64,000 nucleotides of DNA, taken from NCBI GenBank assembly GCA_019843655.1, contig JACDQD010000003.1, positions 7,566,925 through 7,630,924 of the forward strand, written 5' to 3'. How positions within the stretch are numbered: the stretch's first letter is position 1; every line of letters begins with the position of its first letter. Positions 40,862-51,505 of this stretch are shown here, piece by piece. The notes beneath the pieces are model-generated. The model was not told the origin of the DNA. It saw only the letters and a list, made by a program, of their open reading frames with translations, and made no database searches. The stretch is from Lethocerus indicus. Taxonomy: Eukaryota > Arthropoda > Insecta > Hemiptera > Belostomatidae. Position numbers and translations under genes: made by a program.

Positions 40862-43800
40862 ATTGGGTCGGTGGGCTCCGGTCTCGGCTCGCAACCTGAC
40901 TGAAAGCCGGCGGCACTCCCGCCCTCGCAGCGCGCCAAACGCGCGCATGATCACCCCCGTACCACTTATGCCGCCCCCTACCAACCTCTTATCATACACC
41001 ACCAACCCCGACCCCCAACCCCAATTGAACGGACTACAAAATATTATCATCATCACCTGTCTTCGCTCGATCAGTTAGGTGTTCCAACCGCTCGCGGTAT
41101 TATCCCAAGATCCGATAGGGCCTTCACCTCACAGCGCCCTACTTCGTTGTCATAATGCTATCAACATCGTTGTTCCAAAAGAAAATATCGACCAGTCGTA
41201 GTGTTTTGTTCTTTACGTCCTGCTCACCTCCCACCCACGGGCCACCCTTATTATTCGCTCGAATAACTTCGGACGAAGGGGAGTCTGAACTCCAATATAA
41301 CCCTCCGCCGTGCTTGACCAGTTTGACGTTTCTCCTTCGTTAATATGATCGGAATTTTTTTTTAAAAAGTCATTCCAGGCATAAAATATTACCAAAACAG
41401 CCGGGGGGAAGCAGAATGGCACAAGCGATATAAGAATATTATCTTATTACATTAATGTATTAATATTAGACGTATACTTTTTTAAAAATGCCCAAAGCAT
41501 CAGGGTCCCGGGGGAATGATTTCCATATCATAAGGAATGCTTATCTCATTATTTCATAATGCAGAATGTCTATTCCTCTTACATTCTGCTCAATGTTATT
41601 TCCTCATTTTCTCTCCACCGCAGTGCTATTTTCACAATGCTATGTAATTAGCTGTATAATTATTTCAATCAGCGTTTCAATATTAGAATCGGAAACTTTA
41701 TAGAAAAGTGAGCTTGAACTGGACGCCCACGAGAAACGAAACACTCGATCTAAAGGGAGTGATAAAATTCAAACTGAAGTTGGAACATATGTTTGATACA
41801 ATAAAGAAATAGTCTATATATCAAGTACAATCCATCGATCATAGTTTTGAGGTGGCAAACTGAAAATATTCCGTCCGAGTTTCCGATGAAGCCGAGTTAT
41901 TGATGCGGTCTAATGTGGTGACCTGTTGCTCTCTAGTCTAGGGGGAGGCTCTTTAAGTCCAAGCCCCAGGGAACCGGGCCAACTAACAAAGCCAGTCCGC
42001 TAAGACCCAACAGAGCCATAGATTCACGAACGCTTAGTGTTGCCGTTATTGGGTAGGGAGTTGATAACTTTCTCATAGTTTCTGTTACTTCACCCGACTC
42101 ACCGAAAGTGGGAATTACCGACCGAAAATTCATTGCCTTACACAGTTTTCTGGTTTCTATATTGCAAAATTTTGAATTCGTAGTATGTCAATATTTTTTC
42201 TTATCTTTGTCTCTTTAATTTTTTCAGTGAACCCTCAAATCTAAACAGTACCACGACCGTATAATCCAAGATATGACGAACAACAACCTTCTGCAATAAA
42301 CCTAATAGTGTCTAAACCAATATTTAATTGTTGGGTGTGGTCCAGGCGGGCCTGAAACGGCATTATCTTTAATACTGTGTATCTTGCGGGTATTGATTTA
42401 CGATACATTTTCCTAAGTGATTGCATCTCCTCCATACCGGCTACGTCCTAACACTCGCCTCCTTATCTCGTGAATATATGACCCTATAAGTGAAATAGGA
42501 TCAGTCAGTTAGGATTATAGCCTATCGATGCTACTGAATAAACGTGTATACACTCATACCAATAATTAGTAAAAGAAACTGAATACGGATACAAAACATT
42601 TTCATATAAAAGATATTATATTGTAAAAAATATCGGACGATTTCAATGTTAATTTATAAATATTCATTGCGAAAAATTGCATTTATAAATATGCACTATA
42701 TTGAGCAGGGAGGGACTGGCAGTTTTAGACTATAAATATTTTAAACTTGAGCTATTGCATAAAGCTCATTTCATATAACTTAAAATGTTACAATTTTTTA
42801 CGATTGTCGTTTAATGGAGCATATAAATGATTTAAATTTATAATAATTCCTTCTTTCCTAAATTATTCATAATGTTATATGTGGTGCGCTGTCTAGGTAA
42901 TACATTCTCTTTTATGGGTGGCATTTGTGAACGTTTTACTCACATATAACAGAACACAAATGATAGGATTATTATTATTTATTTCAATCTAAAGTTAATG
43001 TCTCTTAATGTCCCGTGTTAATCCAGTCTCCAATTCTGCGTGTTTTTAACGACAGCCCGAGTCTGCTAACGACATTTAAAGAAACGGAAGGCGTGTCGTT
43101 TCTTCTGAAAAAGTCAATTCCTCTTGAGAAGTACAAATCGGTGAAGGGCAAGGATCCAATTAGTTGGTTTTAACATTGATGGAAAGAACGAGGGAGAAGG
43201 TATTGGCAACCTTTCCGGGACTATTACAAGGCTGCCCTTTACCACCTTTCCCTTCGGGTTTGCCCCCTATCAGTAGCACGCTTTGGTTTACTCCTATCAT
43301 TAATTTGGGTCTCTTCTCATCTATCCGTGTTCTTCCAAGAACAGGGCAACATGTCATAAAATAAATAATATTTACAAATTCTTCTTACTTATAACTGTAA
43401 TAAAAATTTGTTTGTTCAACAATTTATAATTCAGTAAATATAAAAATACTAAACATTTTATTATACAAAAATGTATATACAATTTTTATATATTTTATAC
43501 TTTATATGTGATAAAATTAAAAAATATTATACCAGATATTCCGTTACGCGTAGGAACATAGTGATATTATTGTAGAATATGTTCTCCTAAACGGTAGCTA
43601 TTCGAAAATTTCTGAATCGTTTTAAAAGGGGCCCGCAATTTAGAGCAAGTTATTGAGGTGTAAAATTAGGAAAAAAAAGACAAAATAATCGTTTGAAGTA
43701 ATGTACGAGCTCAGTTAAATAATGCATGTAACCAATCTGAATAATGTACGCTCCAGGATTTGCATATTTATAGGATAGAGATAAGAGAGTTTCGGACGCT

Positions 43801-46721
43801 TAATGCAGACAAATCGCATTTCTTCGGTCCACACACGAGCCCATAATATATTAAAAGACTTTCCGCTCTTTCCAGGCAACTTTCAGTTAAATTGTACCGT
43901 TTAAAAGGTTTGAAGGAAATGGCTTTGCGCATAACCAATTGAGTCCATCGTTTGACATCCTAGATGTGGCGGTCCAGTCAATCATCCCCTAATCGCTGTC
44001 AAAACAGATTTCTAGAATTATATTTGTAAAACAGATAATTAATAATAATATTAATAACAAAAAAGGTACATTCAATGTCATTACATTTCATTGTTAGATT
44101 AGAAATTATGGCGCGGTTTATTTTCTTAAAAAATTCCAAATCTTGAGGCCAATTTGGGGAAAATATCAGAATCAGTACCTTAAGGATTCGTGCGGTTTAG
44201 TTTCTATAATAAATTTCTAGTACCGAATTCAGTTAGAACTCTACAAAAATATCACTGTGGAAAGGGAGTTTGCCGGGATCGGGTGGGAAGAAGAAGATAT
44301 ATTTGTTATGGCGCATCGAAACGAGTGTTCTGTTTGACCTCGACGAAGCTTAATGTCCCTTCCAATTGAGCGATGGAGGGACGGGCGAGATGTGGAATCG
44401 GAACCCGCCCGAAAAGTTCATTCCCCCTTCTTACCGACCCCTGTTGTTCCCTCGGGATTCCCTTCCCGAATTCCCTCGGGATCTCGGGATAATTAGGACA
44501 GAAAATTCGCGGCGTCGTTGCACCATCCGGACAGTTTCTAAATGAAGCTAAGGGATAAACTGTTACCTTGTCGGGTACGGTTTGTCGATAAACAAAGAAA
44601 ACAGTTGTCAGTTGTTACAGGCTGCTCAGGAACTTAACTGCAATTAAAAAAAGGTTTTAACGCGTATTCGACGCTCCAAAACAATTATCTAGACAGCAGC
44701 GTGTAACATCATTGTCACAATCGTTTATGAACACAATTGTAAATACCCTATATGATACCGTGCACGGTCGGTAACCAGTGTCGTGTAAGGTAGGCGAATA
44801 ACAATTTCATTTTTGCACACGGTGGCATTTACCCGGTCGAATAGCCGAGGAATGACCGTTATTGGAGATAGGGCCGGTGGTACGTGATCCCGACCACTAA
44901 ACACCAAGCCTCACAGTCCCGAGGCGCCTTTCTAATTTTGAAATTATTGCGACAAACCGCTTCGTCCCGCCTGAACTCCAGAAAATTTAAAGCTCTCCAC
45001 AGAATGCCAGCGGCTAAAACGAGTTCAATTTTCCTCTTGCCGCGCAGACCACCGGGGTCAGCATATTGGGATCCACAATATTCGATGTACTTAATAAAAC
45101 TGTAATAAGATATATCGCAAATGCAACTAGAATAAAATTATTATTGTGTGATCGAACACTGGCTCGATATTAATTTTCAAATTTGTTAAAGCGACGTCGC
45201 CATTTAAAAAAGGCACAAAACAAACCGATAAAAAGATGATGAAATAAATAAAGACTAGCAAAGAAATACTGTTTTAGCCGTAAATTACATACTGCGGAAG
45301 AATAATTTAAGAAATATATGAAATTTAATAATATCAAAATAATCTCTGTTTAATATATAGTACAAACCTTTAAGTACTATATTTCTGTTTATTAGATAAA
45401 AACCCAGTGATATTTTGACTCGAAATCATGTATACATTTTTATAGTATAAGAATAATATTCTTATTCCGGAGCTAGACAGATACGTAAATGTTTTTTTAT
45501 TAATAGTAACACAATACTTTGTACGTGAGATAGAAGTTTTTAAATATTTAAATCATGGCACCGGGCAATTGTCCAGCTTGCAATTGATTCTGGGTCACAG
45601 TCCCCAGCACCTCTTGTCGCCTGGATAGCATCAGATTTATACAAGAATTTCTTCGAAAACGGTTTGCCGTTTTTCAGGGGAGGATAGCAAGCGTAAATTA
45701 TCTATTTCACTGCAGAAATCTCTCTTACAAATAAAAGCTTCGAAAGGGTCAGCAATTTCTGTAGTATACAATAGGAAAATTAAGACAGGTTTTCCAGGAA
45801 TTTTTCTTCAACTTACCGATAAGAAGTTGGCACGCAGATCGCTTAGTTGGAAGAAGTGTCACGAAAATATTGACTGCCAAAAAAGTTTTTTGAACGATTG
45901 TTCGTTATAAATACTAAAAAAAAACCAAGAAAAAATTTTGACTTCATGTATTTCGATGTACAAGCATGTTGTAATATTAAATTTTAGTTTAAATTATAAT
46001 CAACATAATTAGCAATAATGTGTACATTAATATTCTAATACTGTGCATTATTTATATATAACATAGAGGACCTGCCATCTGTATTAGTCTTCTAAATTCA
46101 AAACAGGTCTTTTATCTAACAATTTCTATTCGTCCACAGTAACTGATGAAAACTGATGAATTTTCATACTTCATATTTTTAATCGTATATGATACTGATA
46201 TTTCGTACGAAGGAACTCACATTTGTTCTATAACTGACATTCATAATTACTGAGATATTATCACATTATCGCATTACATATGCACCAACTATTATGAAGC
46301 GTATATATGTTTATGCATATTTGGGCGTGAAATGCAGTGGAAAATATCTGCCTACGTCTCAATAAACTGGATAATCGCAATAATCTACATTTATATTTAC
46401 AGCTGACATTTTAGTAATATTGTAACGACGATATTATAGTCAGATGGTGAATTTCATAAATATTTTTCCTAATGTATGGAATTTCTAGCAGCTGTATTAT
46501 GCCTAATAATGCGGTAAGAATCGGTAAGATGTTCTTACGTGAGTGTTATTATAATTTATTGTTTTTGTATGGAATTAAATTGGGCTTTATTATGTCTGGT
46601 AATGTTGTAAGAAATCCTTCATTAAATAACTGTAGAATTATTACATATATTCGTACGATTTTAGGTTATAATTATTACAATCGAATATTCATTTTAACTG
46701 AGAATACTCAATCAATTACAG

Positions 46722-47784
46722 GCTGCAAGCTGCTTCTATTGTTAATTCGTCAGAACTTCTAGAGAGAAATTTCACTTTAAATCATGTAACGAATTTAGCG
46801 AATCTCCAAACGGACAATGAATACGACCGTAAATACGTAGTACAATGGTTCGGTCCAGAATTGAATCTGGAAAAGAGGGGAAGTGGTGACGACATTCTTG
46901 CGGATAAAGAATCGGATGTCGGTAATTCTTCTGAGCAGCTCGAATTTCGAAGAAGTGACAGGACTCACGCCGGAAGAAAGGGGAGTCGACAGGGATACGT
47001 TCGGGAAAAACGTAAGGAAGTCCCGGACATTTGGAAAATGAAACTGAGCCCAGAGCGCTCAGCAGGGCGCGTGACTGTGATATGGGACGGTGCGCAGCAA
47101 GAACCGAGGGTGAAGCCTCGAGAGGTCACGCCCGGCTACTGCACGTGCCCCACAGCAGAACCGGAGGCGACCACCGCTGAGACCACTTCGCAGCAAACTT
47201 CGACGGAACATACCACGGAGACAGCGTCCGAAGCCAGTTCGCACCACACTTCCACGGAACATACCACGGAGACATCGTCCGAACCCACTTCCACGGAACA
47301 TACCACGGAGAGATCGTCCGAAGCCACTTCCACAGAACATGCCACGGAGACATCGTCCGAAGCCACTTCCAGAGAACATACCACGGAGACATCATCCGAA
47401 CCCACTTCGCATCACACTTCCACAGAACATACCACGGAAGAATCCTCCCATAGCACTACCGAAGCGCCAAGCACTCCTTCGTCGTCGGGCCCTCCGCCCT
47501 TGGAGACAGAAGAGAGCCTGCCCGAGACTACCCCGGCCGTGGTCTTCGGCACTGTGTGCATGCGGTGCCCCTACTGCTTGAAGCCCATAGGGCTGTCCCC
47601 GTTCAAACACCCGGAGCCGGACTCCACTCGCGGCGGGGCCAAGATAGAGCCCCCCGCCCTCGACCCCGGCCCCGTCCTCTACCCGTTCGCACCGCCTAGC
47701 TTAGGCGACATGTACCTCCAGAATAGATTTCTGTCGAAATTGAAACATAGATTGAAAAAGAAAATTCAACCGTTCAACAATTAA
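46722..47784 (+). CDS. Thr/Ser-rich mucin-like protein, terminal exon (partial)
   Basis: An open frame of about 353 codons from a possible splice acceptor (AG at 46720-46721) to TAA at 47782-47784. There is no ATG in the first 105 codons (first at 47038), so upstream coding exons are likely but were not found. The N-terminal part is charged (for example VVQWFGPELNLEKRG). A tandem repeat (47197-47450) of about 13 residues of the type TSTEHTTETSSEA comes next, encoded by about 39 bp, with six copies. The C-terminal part has a CMRCPYC cluster, is proline-rich, and ends in a basic LKHRLKKKIQ tail. The Thr/Ser repeat suggests an O-glycosylated, secreted or surface protein; I do not recognise the family. 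GC- and CpG-rich coding sequence, as in the P450 exons, supports a real gene. The acceptor has a weak pyrimidine tract, so the exon start is uncertain. Confidence 0.6.
47197..47450 (+). repeat. 39-bp coding minisatellite
   Basis: Units contain ACTTCCACGGAACATACCAC and GGAGACATCGTCCGAA, encoding TSTEHTTETSSE-type repeats. Some units carry an extra SHH or SQQ insertion. The repeat is open in several frames on both strands, which explains the large antisense frames here. Confidence 0.88.
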
Positions 47785-48763
47785 AAAAGTTAACAGTGTA
47801 AATCGTTTGATTTTTGTATTACATCCTTTGTAATATGTAAGCAGTTACAGAGTAATAACGTGTAAGGATAGTAAGGTATATTTTTGTCCGGATACCAATA
47901 CCATTGGGTGTCTGGGGTACTGGGACTGATATATTAAGCCAGGAATTTAATTAAAACACAAAACTTCATTAGGAGGAATTCACTCATCCCTATATTATAG
48001 AACATAATTCATATTTTCTGCCCAAACAATAAAATACATCTGGTCTGGTACTACACTATAAAGAATAGTTATAATGATATAATTGAAGCTGGAACATATA
48101 CATATACATGAAAGAATGGACCATTTTCATTACCATTATAACCCTTAGTGCTCAGTGTCATATCTGGGCAGGGTCGGACTGGAACACACATTGTTCACGC
48201 GATTTGGACAATGGCGAACATTGTTAGGCGAATAACGCGAACAAATTTACTGTATACAAAATAGATATCTGCTAGAAAATTCATTTGATACAGCCATCTA
48301 GGCGAAACCAGTAGTAGGAGTGCGCTAGTTGTAAAATTGCGAATAAGAGAAAACATTTCCGAGTATAACCTAGAGGATTTGGCATACAAAAATATTCAAA
48401 TCACAATACACGTGTACAAACTATTTGCATAATAACAACAAACCCTGCCCAAATTATTGTGTAGAAAGACAAAGGCCCTACATACCTCCCTGTACACTTA
48501 TAAAAGTATGCTAATAACTGAGATTCAATGGCTCTTAATATTCTTAAAAGCGTGAACAATATTAACACATTCATTGTCTGAGCATTTTATATGACCAACG
48601 TGTTTAACCACTAAATTATTTCAATGTTTTACAGTTGGTAATATTGGTATGAACATACCAAAAAGAAACTATTGAGATTGAATGATATGATTATATCCTA
48701 TAAATGTCCCAATCTGCAGATTTTTAATGATAAAATTTATTAATTTCGGAATTAAATTAAATT
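47785..48763. other. Downstream non-coding sequence
   Basis: No gene is seen. An AATAAA at 48028-48033, about 245 bases after the stop of the mucin-like exon, is a candidate polyadenylation signal. Confidence 0.5.
48028..48033 (+). terminator. Candidate polyadenylation signal (mucin-like gene)
   Basis: A perfect AATAAA hexamer downstream of the stop at 47784. The sequence is AT-rich, so a chance match is possible. Confidence 0.35.
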
Positions 48764-48776
48764 TTAACAATGAAAT
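48764..48776. repeat. Left target-site duplication of copy C
   Basis: TTAACAATGAAAT is repeated perfectly (13 of 13) at 49839-49851 and abuts the element terminus TTAGAATACCTG. Confidence 0.88.
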
Positions 48777-48875
48777 TTAGAATACCTGCTTTGTGGTCTG
48801 CGAAGGGCTGGAATACCGAGTGTTTCTGTCTCTTCCGCACTGCACTGTCACTTGTACGGTGGTGGTTGTCTGATT

Positions 48876-48876
48876 G

Positions 48877-48935
<59 letters not shown>
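48876..48935. repeat. Compound (TG)n(TA)n microsatellite inside copy C
   Basis: About 16 TG units followed by about 14 TA units, at the position corresponding to the TA tract of copy A. Confidence 0.95.
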
Positions 48936-48939
<4 letters not shown>

Positions 48940-49182
48940 TGTTATTGTATTTTGGGGGGATGTTTGTCTTATTTGGGTTGGGAGGGATTTTGTTAATCGG
49001 CTTAAGTCTTTCTCGGATTATCGGTCAAATATATATTTGATCAAACAACTGGTCACAACTATTAGGTTTTGACTTCCAAATATATCACAGGAAACCTATC
49101 TCGTATTTTGTACTTATGATCATGAAAGTTTTCCTGTCGATCCCAAATTTATTGAAAAAAGTTTGTTTTTAGTAATCTAGTT

Positions 49183-49697
49183 TATCTGTGCAAGTGCACT
49201 CAACGAACTTTAGTTAAGTACATTTCCGCACCATGCTCAGGGGGCGCTAGTTTATCGGTGCAAGTTTACCCAACGAACTTTAGTTAAGTACATTTCCGCA
49301 CCACCCTCAGGGGGCGCTAGTTTATCGGTGCACGTGCACTCAACGAACTTTAGTTAAGTGCATTTCCGCACCATCCTCAGGGGGCGCTAGTTTATCGGTG
49401 CACGTGCACTCAACGATCTTTAGTTAAGTACATTTCCGCACCACCCTCAGGGGGCGCTAGTTTATCGGTACAAGTTTACCGAACGAACTTTAGTTAAGTA
49501 CATTTCCGCACCACCCACAAGGGGGGCGCTAGTTTATCGCTGCAAGTGCACTCAACGAACTTTAGTTAAATACATTTCCGCACCACCCTCAGGGGGCGCT
49601 AGTTTATCGGTACAAGTGTACCCAACGAACTGTAGTTAAGTACATTTCCACACCACTCTCAGAGGGCGCTAATTTATCGGTGCAAGTGCACTCAAGA
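49183..49697 (+). repeat. Tandem array C, seven 70-bp units
   Basis: Cores start near 49238, 49308, 49378, 49448, 49518, 49590 and 49660. The plus strand reads TTTCCGCACCACCCTCAG then GGGGCGCTAGTTTATCGG. CAGGGGGCGCTAG is exact in five of seven. Unit five has extra Gs and unit seven a G-to-A change. Confidence 0.96.
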
Positions 49698-49838
49698 ACG
49701 ATTTTTCAGTGAGGATGTCCAAAAAACATCCAATGTGCCAAAGTAACTAACACCGCTACTGAAGATGGGGAGCAGCCGAAACCGGTTAGGCAGAAGGCCA
49801 CACCAGCGAGAGGAGACAGAAACACGAAATTTATGGTA

Positions 49839-49851
49839 TTAACAATGAAAT
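49839..49851. repeat. Right target-site duplication of copy C
   Basis: TTAACAATGAAAT, identical to 48764-48776, directly after the terminal ATGGTA. Confidence 0.88.
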
Positions 49852-51505
49852 ATTAATGAATTAAATGTAATTACACCTATAATATAGGATCCTGAATATT
49901 ATGAATCATATATTACAGGCCAGAAAAGTTTTACAACGTTTTTCAACTGCCTCCTTTCGGCTAATAAGTGAAAAAAATCAAATATTTACATTCCCTTTGA
50001 TATTCAACGTGGAACAAGAGGCTCGTTGTACCGCGAATTTTCAGCGCCCTCAGGCATCGGTTTACCTAACGAGTTAAACAGTTCGTGTTTAGAATAATAA
50101 ATGCGTTCGATACGATACCCCCAAAGTTGCCCGGCTCAATACAGACGCTCACCCTTTCAATATATTCATATTCACTTACGTGGACCCGTATGAATAAATC
50201 ATTCCCTTAACAGACATTTGAATTAATCGTTATTCAAATCGCCCGAAGGTATGCTCTGCCAGATGAGAACAAGATGAGATTTCCCGCTATTCATACTTAA
50301 CGTCCGGTTGGGGGTTACTAATTGTATACGGTTTCTTCCGCCCATAAATAGGCACATTGAAGCTTTTGTGAGATATATTTGTGAGGGCAGATTTGGAAAT
50401 CAATTTGTGATGTCCATCTTCAAATATTGGATGGACTAAGTTTGCAGATTTTTCTTTTTCAAGCTAGGCACATCACAGTATTTCAATTCCAATTTTTTTT
50501 TATAAGAAAATAATGTATAATGTAATCTATATTCATGTAGTCGTAAACATAGTTTGTACAGTTTTTCGACTCTTATGGTTTTCTCGAATGAAAGTGGCAT
50601 ACAAAATAAGTTTTCTGCTGAACGTTTTCTCTATTTTTATTTTCAATTAGAACACCAACTAGCCGTACTTGTAAGAAATAGATATATTTAAAGCAATGAT
50701 CCTTCGCTGATGGTTCACACTACTCGGCATTTATCGTACCGAAGGTCACACTCAACAGGCCAATTTGTAAAAAAACATAGAACTTAATGCGATTCTCAGG
50801 GCGTAGACAATTATAGTTTTGGGCCTAAGGACACTCATTTCAGACGTCGTTTTGAGCGCGTTGAGTGGCGAAAGTCCTTTCGGGTAGTTGTATAATATAC
50901 TGATTAAACTTATCAACAAACAACTTAAACGTTACATTTACGTTGTCATTGTTGTTATCAAAATGGCAAATTATATTGGGATAATTGGAGCCGAAACCGT
51001 TCGATTTCGTTCGCCTAAGCTATTTTCTTTTAAGTAGCTTGAGAATGACACCGCCCCCGAGCCCCACAAAACCGCTCAGTCCCCAAACAGACGATCGACA
51101 CTAAAGTCACCCGGCCCTAGAGACCTAGTCGTTCGAAATTACGTAAGCACCATTCTCAGTTAGTCAATGAGCTTATGCTTCATTACAATCAAGCATTTTG
51201 TGATTACTTAATAGAGAATTGCGTAATAGAGGATTTGGAACTTTCTGCCGAAAATGCGTTCCTAGGCAAATGACATAGGATTTATTCTTTTATAATTTAT
51301 TAATGTAACCTTCATTTGCCAATTACATCATAAGTATTTATCACTAAAAATTTAAAACGATTAATTCCTTAAATCTGGAAAAAGTGATCCGTAAACAATT
51401 TGGCGTAATATTATATATAAATTTTCTTGCAGGACGATAGTATCGTATTATCAATTATAAGATTATCAAGATTTGTATTATAATAAAGGGAATATTATTT
51501 TTAGG
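49852..51505. other. Upstream region of the P450 gene
   Basis: No gene is seen. It is AT-rich with scattered CpG. A TATATAA (51414-51420) lies about 90 bases before the P450 ATG, and an acceptor-like TTTTCTTGCAG ends at 51432, so a 5'-UTR intron is possible. Confidence 0.5.
51414..51420 (+). promoter_or_regulatory. Possible TATA box for the P450 gene
   Basis: TATATAA about 90 bases upstream of the ATG at 51506, a plausible distance. The surroundings are AT-rich and no initiator is clear, so this is tentative. Confidence 0.3.

Larger units (their letters stand above)
29610..46721. other. Gene-free stretch
   Basis: No gene is supported in 17 kb. GC/CpG-rich patches near 30.53-30.80, 33.00-33.11, 35.15-36.08, 37.00-37.42 and 40.68-41.01 kb alternate with AT-rich sequence. 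They could be unmethylated regulatory DNA or promoters of genes whose exons I cannot see. A diverged hairpin repeat lies at 35511-35567 and simple repeats at 40725-40861. Confidence 0.55.
48777..49838 (+). mobile_element. Non-autonomous foldback element with 70-bp array, copy C
   Basis: A 1062-bp element flanked by a perfect 13-bp direct repeat. In order: terminus TTAGAATACCTG; a degraded outer arm; a TG/TA microsatellite (48876-48935); an inner arm (about 48979-49080, containing GGTTTTGACTTCC) shared with copy A; a linker with GATCATGAAAGTTTTC; seven 70-bp units; and the outer right arm (49755-49838) with CCGAAACCGGTTAGGCAGAA, ending ATTTATGGTA. No protein is encoded. Compared with copy A, the array follows the linker in the opposite relative order, and the second inner arm is missing. 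Confidence 0.88.

Noticed and set aside
47059..47405. Three antisense frames with repeats in the mucin-like exon
   Set aside because: The 39-bp repeat length is a multiple of three, so it stays open in several frames. The plus frame is preferred because it continues into non-repetitive, plausible flanks.
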